Assembly: GCF_014648075.1 (NCBI RefSeq)
Contig: NZ_BMQK01000018.1
Span: forward strand, 79,377-143,376
Direction: 5' to 3'
Length of the DNA stretch: 64,000 nucleotides
Source of the DNA: Streptomyces ruber
Lineage (GTDB): Bacteria > Actinomycetota > Actinomycetes > Streptomycetales > Streptomycetaceae
Below are positions 1 to 8,640 of the stretch, one piece after another; within the stretch, counting starts at the first letter, position 1; the number at the start of each line of letters is the position of its first letter. The notes below the pieces were generated by a model that made no database searches, was not told the DNA's origin, and saw nothing but the letters and a program-made list of their open reading frames with translations. Made by a program: the position numbers and the translations under genes.

Positions 1-179
1 GACGTCCGGACCACCGGCACGTGGCATTCCCCTGGTGCGACAGGCATGCCCTGCTCCGTTGCCCGGACGTCGGGTTGTTCGGTGCGCTCTTCGGCGGTCC
101 CGTCAACGGTGCCTGCGCGGACACGGCCACAGGAGCCGCACCACCTCATTGCGTCAGCCGTTGCGGGACGGCGTCGGTC

Positions 180-626
180 CTAGCAGGAGACGTAGCCGGT
201 GAAGTCGGCGAAAGCGGTCCTCGTGTCCGGCCCGGCGATCCCGTCAGTGGCGACGCCCAGGAAGTTCTGCAGCGCCTTGATGGTTTCGGGACCGACTATG
301 CCGTCCACGGTGAGTGCCCGGTTGACGTACAGGTCGTAGTAGTTGAAGAACCTCTGGGCTGCCTTCCAGCTGTTGGTTCCCAGCTGTCCGTCGATCGTGC
401 CGGGGTTGAAGTCGTACGAACGCAGGAAGCACTGCCAGCGCTTGGCCTGCGACACGCTCAGGCCGAGATTGTTGACTGCGAGGACGGTCGGGTCCTGGCT
501 GCTCACCGCGGGAGCGGCCGCCGGCCGGGGTGCCGCGAAGCCGGCGCTCGCGCCCGCCAGGCTTCCGGCGGCGATCCCGATGACGGCAGTCGCGCTGACG
601 AGCGTCCTCGTGAAAGCAGGTCGCAT
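180..626 (-). CDS. Secreted peptidoglycan-binding-domain protein
   Basis: The 148-residue product starts with a Sec signal peptide: basic MRPAFTR, an Ala/Gly-rich hydrophobic core, and a likely cleavage after GFAA near residue 32. The rest is one region of peptidoglycan-binding (PG_binding_1) repeats, marked by three related motifs of the type DG-x-x-G-x-x-T (DGQLGTNSW, DGIVGPETI, DGIAGPDTR) followed by short helices such as KALQNFLG. No catalytic domain is present, so the protein probably only binds cell-wall peptidoglycan outside the cell. Two Cys residues (in WQCFL and at the C-terminus) could form a disulphide. It is transcribed away from the AraC gene at 996. The product type is clear; the biological role is not. 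Confidence 0.85.
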   Translation of the reverse strand: MRPAFTRTLVSATAVIGIAAGSLAGASAGFAAPRPAAAPAVSSQDPTVLAVNNLGLSVSQAKRWQCFLRSYDFNPGTIDGQLGTNSWKAAQRFFNYYDLYVNRALTVDGIVGPETIKALQNFLGVATDGIAGPDTRTAFADFTGYVSC

Positions 627-995
627 CTCTCTTCGTCCCCTCGTTAGGAAGCGGTCGCCGCCCGGAGCGGTGTTCCCGGGCGGCCTCTCAGCCGTGCCAG
701 ATCAGCGTGCCGTCGGGCCACGGACCTGTCATTGGCGCTCGGCGCCATCGGCTTGGCGCTCAGTGACAGCGGCCTCGGGGGACCGACGGCAAGCGGTGTG
801 GCGCGAGGTTTTCGTGTCACCGCAAACGATGGAACCGGGCCCGTCACCTCCCCTACACAAGGAGCGACGGATGAGGTCATCGAGCAGACGGGGGACACCA
901 TGAGCCCCTGCACCATCCGGCCCGTGAGGATGGTGGCAGCGCCGACCGGCCAGGCAGATCGGACATCGTTACGGCGAGGCGTGAGGATGTGCTCA
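627..995. other. Divergent intergenic region with a possible 10-codon leader ORF
   Basis: This 369-base gap separates the peptidoglycan-binding gene from the AraC regulator. It holds a short open frame at 871-903 (MRSSSRRGTP) with a strong ribosome-binding site AAGGAG at 859-864. Its TGA overlaps an ATG at 900 that is in frame with the regulator. TTGGCGCTC also occurs twice, about 21 bases apart, near 731-760. No complete protein gene is evident. Confidence 0.4.
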
Positions 996-1982
996 ATGCT
1001 GGAGAAGATCTACGACAGTCGGGACCTGCCGGTGTCGGACCGGGAGGAGGCGTGGCGTGCCGTCACGGCAAGTGTGCTGGCGGTCGATGTGAGCGTGGGC
1101 GGCGCGACCGAGTTCGAGGCGTCGCTGCGCGCCGCCGGCCTGGGTGAGGTCCAGGTGACCGCCCAGACCCACACGTCCCTGACGTCACGACCGCGACCGG
1201 GCCGGCAGTCCGCCCCCGAGACGTACGCCGTGGCGCTCGTACTGCGCGGTCGGCAGGGCATCTCGCAGAACGGCAGGGAAGCGTCGCTGGGGGCGGGCGA
1301 TCTGGTGCTGTTCTCCGCGTCCCGTCCGCGCGAGGCCGTGGTGGAGGCCCGGCGGGAACCGGCGGCCTCCGTGCTGGTGCGGGTCCCGCGATCCGTGCTG
1401 CCGCTGCCGCCGGACCGCGTGAACCGGCTACTGGCCGTCCGTATGTCGGGACGAGAAGGCGTCGGGTGTCTGCTCGCCGGCTTCCTCACGCACCTGACCG
1501 CCGACAGCACCTCCTGCCGGCCCGCCGACGGCCAGAGACTGGGCGGCGTGCTCGTCGACCTGATCACCGCATGGCTGGCCCACCACCTCGACGCCCAGGA
1601 CCAGGTACCCGAGCACAGCCGCCGGCGCGCGCAGTTCCTGGAGATCCAGCACTTCATCCACCGCCACCTGGACGACGACGAGCTCTCGCCCGCCGACGTG
1701 GCCGCCGCCCACCACATCTCGCTGCGCACACTGCACCGTCTCTTCCACGCCCACGCCCACGGCGCCACGGTCGCCTCCTACATCCGCCACCAGCGCCTCA
1801 CCCGCGTCCGCCGGGACCTCGCCGACCCGCACATGGCCGCGCGCCCCGTGCACGCGATAGCCGCCCGCTGGGGTTTCCCCCAGCCCGCCGACTTCACCCG
1901 CGTCTTCCGCACCGCCTACGGCATGCCGCCCGGCGAGTACCGGCGGCTGTGTCTGCGCGGTGCCGTCGGCGCACCGTCCTGA
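996..1982 (+). CDS. AraC-family transcriptional regulator
   Basis: The protein has an N-terminal AraC-like ligand-binding domain starting MLEKIYDSRDLPVSDREEAW. A C-terminal double HTH follows, with the first helix pair around AADVAAAHHISLRTLHRLF and the second around AIAARWGFPQPADFTRVFR, ending in the usual GMPPGEYRR. It probably binds DNA as a one-component regulator. ATG 996 was chosen because GAGGA lies at 983-987, 8 bases upstream, and family members start at this point. ATG 987, GTG 981 and ATG 900 are in-frame alternatives. A start at 900 would add about 32 residues and include a TTA codon at 969-971. The target is unknown; neighbours are a cell-wall-binding protein and phoD. Confidence 0.8.
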   Translation: MLEKIYDSRDLPVSDREEAWRAVTASVLAVDVSVGGATEFEASLRAAGLGEVQVTAQTHTSLTSRPRPGRQSAPETYAVALVLRGRQGISQNGREASLGAGDLVLFSASRPREAVVEARREPAASVLVRVPRSVLPLPPDRVNRLLAVRMSGREGVGCLLAGFLTHLTADSTSCRPADGQRLGGVLVDLITAWLAHHLDAQDQVPEHSRRRAQFLEIQHFIHRHLDDDELSPADVAAAHHISLRTLHRLFHAHAHGATVASYIRHQRLTRVRRDLADPHMAARPVHAIAARWGFPQPADFTRVFRTAYGMPPGEYRRLCLRGAVGAPS

Positions 1983-2104
1983 CGGGCCGGCGACGGACCC
2001 GGCGTCCCGTTCCGGGCGCGACAGGGGACGGAGACCTCTCTTCTTCACGTCCGGGCCACCCCGGCGACGGCTCGTGGCCAGGGACGGACGCTGGTATTCC
2101 GGCC

Positions 2105-3697
2105 ATGACGTCTGCAACGGACCATGCCGAACCGTCCCGACCGAACCGCCGGCGCTTCCTCGGTGGCATCGGCGCCGTCGCCGGGCTGGCGGCCGCGGGC
2201 CAGGTGCCCCTCGAAGGCACCGCCCTCGCGGCGCCGCGTCTGCGCGGGGGCGTGTACCCGTTCACGCTCGGCGTCGCCTCGGGCGACCCGACGTCCGACG
2301 GCGTGGTGCTGTGGACCCGGCTGGCGCCCGATCCGTTCAGCCCCGACGGCGGCATGCCGAGCCGCCCCGTACCGGTCGACTGGCAGGTAGCACTGGACGC
2401 GGGCATGAGGCGGATCGTCAGGCGGGGCACGGTGCCGGCCCTCCCCGGCCTGGCGCACACGGTGCACGTGGAGGTCGAGGGCCTCGCGGCGGACCGGGAG
2501 TACCACTACCGCTTCCGCTACCGCGGCGACGTCTCCGAGGTCGGCCGCACCCGCACCGCGCCGCGCGCGGACAGCGTGCCGGGGGCGCTGCGCTTCGCCT
2601 ACGCCTCCTGCCAGGAGTGGTCGCACGGCTTCTACTCGGCGTACCGCAGCATGGCCGAGGAGGACCTCGACCTCGTCATCCACCTCGGCGACTACGTGTA
2701 CGAGGGCGGAGTGCCCGCCGACGGCGGACTGCGCGGCACGGCGACCCCGGACGTGCTGCGCGAGGCGCCGCGTGACCTCGACCGCTGGCGGATGCAGTAC
2801 GCGCTGTACAAGTCCGACCCGGATCTGCGGCGCACCCACGCCCGCTTCCCGTGGCTGGTCACCTGGGACGACCACGAGGTGGTGAACGACTACGCCGGCG
2901 CGCACGGCGGCACGGACACCGCGAACCGCGTCGCGGCGTACCGGGCGTGGTACGAGCACCAGCCGGTACGCCGCCGCTCGCTGCCCCGTGCGGACGGCTC
3001 ACTCACGCTGTACGGGCGGTCGGACTGGGGCCGTCTGGCCCGGCTGAACCTGCTGGACACGCGGCAGTACCGCAGTGCACCGCCGTGCGGCTGGGGCGAG
3101 GCGCCGGCGTGTGCGGCCGGGAACGACCCGGCGGCGGGCACCATGCTCGGGGCCACGCAGGAGAGGTGGCTGCTGAACGGGCTGAGCCGGTCGCCCGCGC
3201 GCTGGAACGTCATCGCCACGAGCGTGATGATGGCCCGTCTGGACCATGACGGTCCGACCGGCGACATCGTCTGGCACGACGCGTGGGACGGGTACCCGGC
3301 CTCGCGCAAGGCCATCACCGACACCTTCGTGTCGGCCCGGGTGCGCAACCCCGTCATGGTCGCCGGTGACTGGCACTCCACGTTCGTCAACGACATCAAG
3401 AGCGACTTCGACGACCCCGACTCGCCCGTCGTCGCCACGGAGTTCGTCGGCACCTCCGTCTCGACCAACGGCGACGACGAGGTCTACGGGCCGTACTACG
3501 GGCCCATGATGCGGTGGAACCCGCACGTCAAGTTCTTCGACGGCGACCGCCGCGGCTATGTGACCTGCACGGTGGACCGGCACCGGTGGCGCACCGACCT
3601 GCGGATGGTGCCCACGGTCAGCCGAGCGGACGCGCCCGCGGAGACGTTCGCCTCGTTCGTGGTGGAGGACGGGCGGCCGGGGGCCGTCGAGATCTGA
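2105..3697 (+). CDS. phoD: Tat-exported PhoD-family alkaline phosphatase
   Basis: The 530-residue protein begins with a twin-arginine signal (NRRRFLGG at residues 14-21, then a hydrophobic Ala/Gly stretch) and is exported folded. A PhoD N-terminal domain follows (GVASGDPTSDGVVLWTRLAP), then the metallophosphatase core with metal-binding motifs HLGDYVYEG, TWDDHEVVNDY and VAGDWHSTFVND. Family members hydrolyse phosphomonoesters and diesters using calcium and iron, to scavenge phosphate outside the cell. ATG 2105 places the Tat motif correctly; the frame is open much further upstream but overlaps the AraC gene. I looked for a PHO box upstream and found only a weak match. It is followed by a hairpin shared with the convergent cebR. 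Confidence 0.93.
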   Translation: MTSATDHAEPSRPNRRRFLGGIGAVAGLAAAGQVPLEGTALAAPRLRGGVYPFTLGVASGDPTSDGVVLWTRLAPDPFSPDGGMPSRPVPVDWQVALDAGMRRIVRRGTVPALPGLAHTVHVEVEGLAADREYHYRFRYRGDVSEVGRTRTAPRADSVPGALRFAYASCQEWSHGFYSAYRSMAEEDLDLVIHLGDYVYEGGVPADGGLRGTATPDVLREAPRDLDRWRMQYALYKSDPDLRRTHARFPWLVTWDDHEVVNDYAGAHGGTDTANRVAAYRAWYEHQPVRRRSLPRADGSLTLYGRSDWGRLARLNLLDTRQYRSAPPCGWGEAPACAAGNDPAAGTMLGATQERWLLNGLSRSPARWNVIATSVMMARLDHDGPTGDIVWHDAWDGYPASRKAITDTFVSARVRNPVMVAGDWHSTFVNDIKSDFDDPDSPVVATEFVGTSVSTNGDDEVYGPYYGPMMRWNPHVKFFDGDRRGYVTCTVDRHRWRTDLRMVPTVSRADAPAETFASFVVEDGRPGAVEI

Positions 3698-3711
3698 GCG
3701 TCCACGGGAGC

Positions 3712-3731
3712 GCCCTTCGGTGGTGAAGGGC
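3712..3731. terminator. Hairpin between convergent phoD and cebR
   Basis: GCCCTTC (3712-3718) pairs with GAAGGGC (3725-3731) across a 6-base loop. It lies 15 bases after the phoD stop and 117 bases before the cebR stop on the other strand. A second GC-rich dyad follows and then CCCGT pentamer repeats. A terminator role is inferred from position; there is no T tract. Confidence 0.5.
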
Positions 3732-3847
3732 ACCGGGGTGCCGGCGGGCGCCGGACGGCGGAGGTGGCCCGCCACCGTTCGCGGACGCAACCCACCCCGT
3801 CCCGTCCCGTCTCGACCCGCCCCGTCCCGGTGATCACCCCCCACCCG

Positions 3848-4861
3848 TCACGACGACTCCCGCACCACCAGCTCCGTCGGCAGGGTCACCTGCCGCCGCT
3901 CCGCACCGTGGCGTGTGATGTCGAGCAGGATGCGGGCCATCGTCCGGCCCTGTTCCTCGACCGGCTGGCGCACCGTGGTCAGGGGCGGGTCGGTGTGGCG
4001 GGCGAGGACGGAGTCCTCGAAACCGACGACGGCGACGTCGTCCGGCACCCGCCGGTTCCGGCGGCGCAGTTCCGCCAGGGCGCCGACGGCCATGAGGTCC
4101 GAGGCGGCGAAGACGGCGTCCAGATGCGGTGCGCGTTCAAGTAGCGAACGCATCGCCCTGCGACCGCCCTCCTCGGTGAAGTCCCCGGCCTCGACCAGGT
4201 TCCCGTCCGCCGGCACACCCGCCTCGCGGTGGGCGCCGCGCCAGCCCGCGAGGCGGCTGCGGCCGACGTCCATGTCGAGCGCTCCGGTGATGGTGGCGAC
4301 CTGGCGGCGGCCCCTCTCCAGCAGGTGCCGGACGGCCGCGGTGGCGCCCCCGGCGTTGTCGGAGTCGACGTAGGCGAGCCGCTCCCGTGCGTCGCGGCGG
4401 CCGGCCAGCACGGTGGGCAGCCCCAGCTCCTCCAGCATGCCGGGCAGCCGGTCGTGCGCGTGGACGGAGACCAGCAGCACGCCGTCGACCCGGCGGGTCG
4501 CCACCGTCGCGGCCAGCTGCTCCCTCTCGAACCGGTCGCGCACCAGCGTCAGTTGGAGCTGGGTGCGGGTCTCGGCGAGCACGGCGCTCACCCCGCGGAT
4601 CAGGGCGGCGAAGAACGGCTCCGAGCCGAGCCGGCTCTCGGACTCGGGTATCACCAGGGCCACCGCGTCGGTGCGGCTGGTGACCAGGCCGCGGGCCACG
4701 GAGTTGGGGACGTAGTTCAGCTCCTTGATCGCCGCCAGCACCCGCGCCCGGGCGTCGGCGCTGACGAGCTCCGAGCCGTTGATGACGCGGGACACCGTGG
4801 TCCGTCCCACTCCGGCGCGGGCGGCGACGGTTTTGATCGTGGGGTGGCCGTTCCCTGCCAT
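3848..4861 (-). CDS. cebR: CebR, LacI-family repressor of cellobiose utilisation
   Basis: This 337-residue LacI-family protein has its HTH at residues 8-30 (TIKTVAARAGVGRTTVSRV), the hinge region NSVARGLVT, and a periplasmic-binding-protein-like effector domain to the C-terminus. It lies divergent from cebE-cebF-cebG-bglC, the conserved Streptomyces arrangement, and a near-perfect CebR box (TGGGAGCGCTCCC) sits in the space between. Known CebR proteins repress the ceb operon and are released by cellobiose or cellotriose. ATG 4861 gives the standard family N-terminus. The name rests on the combination of family, order and operator. Confidence 0.93.
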   Translation of the reverse strand: MAGNGHPTIKTVAARAGVGRTTVSRVINGSELVSADARARVLAAIKELNYVPNSVARGLVTSRTDAVALVIPESESRLGSEPFFAALIRGVSAVLAETRTQLQLTLVRDRFEREQLAATVATRRVDGVLLVSVHAHDRLPGMLEELGLPTVLAGRRDARERLAYVDSDNAGGATAAVRHLLERGRRQVATITGALDMDVGRSRLAGWRGAHREAGVPADGNLVEAGDFTEEGGRRAMRSLLERAPHLDAVFAASDLMAVGALAELRRRNRRVPDDVAVVGFEDSVLARHTDPPLTTVRQPVEEQGRTMARILLDITRHGAERRQVTLPTELVVRESS

Positions 4862-5008
4862 GCGTTACCTCCCGGCGGCACCCGCGGCGGCGCCGCCGCG
4901 GACGTGACCAGCGGTAATTGTGGCAGACAGCGTGTGGCGGCACCGCCTTTCCGGAGTCATGAAGCGAACGCCGGGCGCCCGGTTCGGCAACGAAACGTTT
5001 TCAAGTCA

Positions 5009-5038
5009 TTGACATGGCAGGTCGCTTGGCACGAGTCT
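5009..5038 (+). promoter_or_regulatory. Candidate cebE promoter
   Basis: A perfect -35 hexamer TTGACA (5009-5014) is followed after 18 bases by GAGTCT (5033-5038), a weak -10. The three CebR-type sites begin 14 bases further on, so a repressor bound there would block initiation or early elongation. The start point is inferred. Confidence 0.5.
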
Positions 5039-5051
5039 TCCAACCGCCGGG

Positions 5052-5109
5052 TGGGAGCGCTCCCGCCGGTTGATGGGCACGTTCCCATCCGTCGATGGGT
5101 ACGTTCCCA
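5052..5109. promoter_or_regulatory. Triple CebR operator array with 22-bp spacing
   Basis: Site 1 (5052-5065) is TGGGAGCGCTCCCG, 13 of 14 matches to the CebR box TGGGAGCGCTCCCA known from Streptomyces. Site 2 (5074-5087) is TGGGCACGTTCCCA and site 3 (5096-5109) is TGGGTACGTTCCCA, each 11 of 14, keeping both TGGG/CCCA arms. The starts are exactly 22 bases apart, so all three lie on nearly the same DNA face. Site 1 is very likely functional; sites 2 and 3 are inferred as auxiliary sites or sites for another LacI protein. Confidence 0.75.
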
Positions 5110-5189
5110 GAGCTTCTCGTGTCGCCCAGCCATCCCGCACATGCCCCGCCACTCCGGTGCGTCAGCGCCGTCGCTTGGAGGAAGACACC

Positions 5190-6503
5190 ATGAGCACTCT
5201 GCACGGATCAGCGCACAGGAGAGCGGTCGCGGTCGTCGCGGCGGCCGGTGCGCTCGCGCTCGTCGTTGGCTGCGGAGGCAGCGACGAATCGGTGACGGGC
5301 GGCGGCAAGAAGGACGGCAAGGTCACCATCACCATGGGCATGTACGGGGTGATGGGCTTCGAGGAGACGGGACTCCTGGAGCAGTACGAGAAGGAGAACC
5401 CGGACGTCGACATCCAGGCCGAGGTGGCCGGTGACGAACAGACGTACTACACCGCGCTGCAGACCCGGCTGGCCGGGGGCAAGGGCCTGAAGGACATCCA
5501 GGGCATCGAGATCGGCCGGGCCAAGGAGATCGTCGACACCCGGGCCGACACGTTCGCGGACTTCGCGGACGTGGCGGACACCGACCACTTCCTGCCGTGG
5601 AAGCAGAGCCAGATCACCACCGAGGACGGCAAGGTGCTGGGCCTCGGCACCGACATCGGCCCGATGGCCGTCTGCTACCGCAAGGACTACTTCGAACAGG
5701 CCGGACTGCCCACCGACCGCGAGGAGGTCGCCAAGCTGTGGGAGGGCGACTGGACGAAGTACGTCGAGGCCGGCCGCACCTTCAAGAAGAACTTCAAGGG
5801 CGATGACGTGGCGTACATGGACGCGGCCAGCGGTCTGTTCAACGCCATGGTCTACGGCTACCCCGAGCAGTACTACAACGCCGAGGGCGAGCTGATCCAC
5901 GACAGCAACCCGGCCGTCAAGGAGGCCTGGAACCTCGCCGCCGACGCCGCCGAGGACGGTCTGTCCGCCAAACTCCGTCAGTTCCAGCCCGGCTGGGACC
6001 CCGGCCTGGCCAACGGCACGTTCGCCACGGCCGTCTGCCCGGCCTGGATGCTCGCCCACATCAGCGAGAAGGCCGGCGAGGCGAACAAGGGCAAGTGGGA
6101 CATCGCCAAGGCCCCCAAGGGCGCCAACTGGGGCGGCTCGTTCTTCGGCGTGATCGAGAAGAGCCCGGTGAAGGAGGAGGCCAAGAAGCTCGTCGCCTGG
6201 CTGACCGCGCCCGAACAGCAGGCGCACATCTTCAAGGAACTGGGCGCCGTCCCGTCCTCGCAGCAGGCGCTGGAGCTGCCCGAGGTCAAGAACCTCACCT
6301 CCGAGTACTTCGACGACGCCCCGATCGGCCAGATCTTCGGCGAGGCCGCCCAGGAGATCCCGGACGGGCAGGTCCTCGGCCGCAAGGACGGCACGATCAA
6401 GGACACCATCTCCCAGGGTCTGACCCTGATCGAACAGCAGGGCACCGCACGCGACGAGGCCTGGGAGACCACCGTGGAGCGCATCGAGAAGGCGGTCGGC
6501 TGA
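5190..6503 (+). CDS. cebE: CebE, cellobiose/cellotriose-binding lipoprotein
   Basis: The 437-residue product has a lipoprotein signal with lipobox LVVGC (Cys28), then a family 1 extracellular solute-binding fold. It is anchored outside the membrane and hands cello-oligosaccharides to the CebF-CebG permease. ATG 5190 is preceded by GGAGGAAG (5177-5184). The identity follows from its place next to cebR and ahead of cebF, cebG and bglC; the binding fold alone would not give the sugar. No ATPase gene is in this operon: ceb systems are known to use the shared ATPase MsiK, encoded elsewhere. Expression is expected to be repressed by CebR through the sites at 5052-5109. Confidence 0.93.
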   Translation: MSTLHGSAHRRAVAVVAAAGALALVVGCGGSDESVTGGGKKDGKVTITMGMYGVMGFEETGLLEQYEKENPDVDIQAEVAGDEQTYYTALQTRLAGGKGLKDIQGIEIGRAKEIVDTRADTFADFADVADTDHFLPWKQSQITTEDGKVLGLGTDIGPMAVCYRKDYFEQAGLPTDREEVAKLWEGDWTKYVEAGRTFKKNFKGDDVAYMDAASGLFNAMVYGYPEQYYNAEGELIHDSNPAVKEAWNLAADAAEDGLSAKLRQFQPGWDPGLANGTFATAVCPAWMLAHISEKAGEANKGKWDIAKAPKGANWGGSFFGVIEKSPVKEEAKKLVAWLTAPEQQAHIFKELGAVPSSQQALELPEVKNLTSEYFDDAPIGQIFGEAAQEIPDGQVLGRKDGTIKDTISQGLTLIEQQGTARDEAWETTVERIEKAVG

Positions 6504-6609
6504 CCCGTCGCCGTCCCGGCCGTCCGGGTCCGCCCGCACCTCGCCGGCGGGCCCGGGCGGCCGCCTCACCCCTGAGGCTCACATCTGAAGCTCGCAGGAA
6601 GGAAGTCCG

Positions 6610-7614
6610 GTGGCCACCTCCACCACCAACGCCCGGGCCGGCGCGGGGCGTCCGGGACCGTCCCGCAGGCCGGACGGCGACGGCACGGGCCGGCGGCGCG
6701 GCGCGCTGCTGCACCGGCTGGACGTCAAGGGCGCGCCGTACACGTTCGTCGCACCGTTCTTCGTCGTGTTCGCCGCGTTCAGCGCCTACCCCCTCCTCTA
6801 CACCTCCTGGATCTCCCTGCACCGCGTGGAGCTGGCCACCCTCGACATCATGGAGTGGGTGGCGTTCGACAACTACGTCGAGCTGTGGAACGACGCCCGG
6901 TTCTGGAACGCGTTGACGAACACCATCACGATCGGCGTCATCTCCACGGTGCCGCAGCTGCTGATGGCGCTCGGCCTCGCCCACCTGCTCAACTACCGGA
7001 TGCGCGGCTCGCTCTTCTTCCGCATCGCCTCGCTCGTCCCCTACGCCACCTCGGTCGGCGCCGCCGCCCTCGTGTTCACCATGCTCTTCGAACGCGACTT
7101 CGGCATGATCAACTGGGCGCTCGGTCTGGTCGGCATGGACCCGGTGGACTGGGAGGCCGACAAGTGGCCCGCCCAGCTCGCCATCTCGACCATCGTCATC
7201 TGGCGCTGGACCGGCTACAACGCGCTGCTCTACCTCGCCGCCATGCAGGCCATCCCCGCCGACCGCTACGAGGCCGCCGCCATCGACGGCGCCTCCCGCT
7301 GGAAGCAGTTCACGCACGTCACCGTGCCGGGAATCCGCTCCACCATCGTCTTCACCATCGTGCTGTCCACCATCGGCGCGACGCAACTGTTCGGCGAGCC
7401 GCTGATCTTCGGCCAGGGACCCAACGGTGTGACGGGCGGCGCGGACAACCAGTACCAGACGCTGGGCCTGCTGCTGTACGAGGAGGGCTGGAAGAACTAC
7501 CAGATGGGCCGCTCGGCGACCGTCGCCTGGGCGATGTTCCTGCTGCTCGTCCTCGCCTTCGTGGCGCAGCGCCTGATCAGGCGCCTGCGGTCCCGCGGTT
7601 CCGTCCAGTCCTGA
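6610..7614 (+). CDS. cebF: CebF, sugar ABC transporter permease
   Basis: The 334-residue MalF-type permease has an Ala/Gly/Arg-rich cytoplasmic N-terminus and six predicted membrane helices, the first near residues 45-65. The conserved coupling loop EAAAIDGASRWKQFTHVTVP contacts the ATPase. It forms the translocation pore with CebG. GTG 6610 has AGGAAGGAAG just upstream. The 106-base gap after cebE contains GC-rich imperfect dyads, common after binding-protein genes, which may set a higher cebE transcript level. Confidence 0.93.
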   Translation: MATSTTNARAGAGRPGPSRRPDGDGTGRRRGALLHRLDVKGAPYTFVAPFFVVFAAFSAYPLLYTSWISLHRVELATLDIMEWVAFDNYVELWNDARFWNALTNTITIGVISTVPQLLMALGLAHLLNYRMRGSLFFRIASLVPYATSVGAAALVFTMLFERDFGMINWALGLVGMDPVDWEADKWPAQLAISTIVIWRWTGYNALLYLAAMQAIPADRYEAAAIDGASRWKQFTHVTVPGIRSTIVFTIVLSTIGATQLFGEPLIFGQGPNGVTGGADNQYQTLGLLLYEEGWKNYQMGRSATVAWAMFLLLVLAFVAQRLIRRLRSRGSVQS

Positions 7615-7648
7615 CCGGTCCCGACCGACCAGCCGACCAGGAGTCCCC

Positions 7649-8587
7649 ATGACCACAGACAGCCTCCCGGTCCGGACGGACGCACCGGACCGGACCGCCC
7701 CGAAGAAGACCTCCCCCGGTGGCCGCCGGACCCGCGACGGCCGCCGGCTGCTGGCCCCGCGCGCCGGCCGCCAGCACCACGCGGGCCCGCTCGCCTACGT
7801 CCTGCTCGGCATCACGGCGCTGCTGTCGATCTTCCCGCTGTACTGGACGATGGTGGCGGCCTCGACCGACAACACCCGCGTCAGCCAGACGCCGCCGCCG
7901 TTCCTGCCCGGCCCCAACCTGTTCAGCAACCTCGCCCGCGCCTGGGACGAGGCGGCGATGGGCAAGGCCATGGTCAACAGCCTGATCGTGGCCGGTGTCA
8001 TCGCGCTGTCCACGGTGATGTTCGCGACGCTGGCCGGGTTCGCCTTCGCCAAGCTGCGCTTCAAGGGCCGCAACGTGCTGCTCATGCTGGTGATCGGCAC
8101 CATGATGGTGCCGCCGCAGCTCGGCGTCGTACCGCTGTTCATGATGATGTCCGAACTGGGCTGGGCGCAGGAGCTGCCCGCCGTCATCTTCCCCACCCTG
8201 GTGAGCGCGGTCGGCGTGTTCTTCATGCGGCAGTACCTGTCGGAGGCGCTGCCGGACGAGCTGGTCGAGGCCGGCCGCGTGGACGGTGCGCACTCGCTGC
8301 GGATCTTCTGGAGCATCGTGCTGCCCGTGGCGCGCCCCGCGATGGCGGTCCTGTTCATGATCACCTTCGTGCACGCCTGGAACGACTTCTTCTGGCCGTT
8401 CGTCGTGCTCGACATGACCAACCCGACGGTGCCCGTCGCCCTCACCCAGCTCAGCGCCGGCTACGTCCGGGACCAGTCCCTGATCATGGCGGGCGCGCTC
8501 CTCGGCACGCTGCCGCTGCTCGCGATGTTCGTCGTCTTCGGCCGCCAGATCGTCAGCGGCATCATGGCGGGCGCGGTCAAGGGCTGA
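7649..8587 (+). CDS. cebG: CebG, sugar ABC transporter permease
   Basis: This 312-residue MalG-type permease has a basic, Pro-rich N-terminal tail of about 45 residues and six membrane helices. The coupling loop EAGRVDGAHSLRIFWSIVLP is in the expected place. It pairs with CebF in the membrane. The gene begins 34 bases after cebF and ends 53 bases before bglC, so all four genes are likely co-transcribed. A binding site AGGAGT lies just before ATG 7649. Confidence 0.93.
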   Translation: MTTDSLPVRTDAPDRTAPKKTSPGGRRTRDGRRLLAPRAGRQHHAGPLAYVLLGITALLSIFPLYWTMVAASTDNTRVSQTPPPFLPGPNLFSNLARAWDEAAMGKAMVNSLIVAGVIALSTVMFATLAGFAFAKLRFKGRNVLLMLVIGTMMVPPQLGVVPLFMMMSELGWAQELPAVIFPTLVSAVGVFFMRQYLSEALPDELVEAGRVDGAHSLRIFWSIVLPVARPAMAVLFMITFVHAWNDFFWPFVVLDMTNPTVPVALTQLSAGYVRDQSLIMAGALLGTLPLLAMFVVFGRQIVSGIMAGAVKG

Positions 8588-8640
8588 CGCCGCCCGGCCA
8601 CCCCGGCACTCCACCTCGGGATCACTTCGAAAGGACTCAC

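Noticed and set aside
2051..2078. Possible PHO box upstream of phoD
   Set aside because: CTTCACG and GGCCACC resemble one pair of GTTCACC units but match poorly (about 5/7 and 4/7) and no third unit is present.
5208..6569. A 453-codon minus-strand open frame opposite cebE
   Set aside because: It is a codon-bias shadow of a recognised binding-protein gene.
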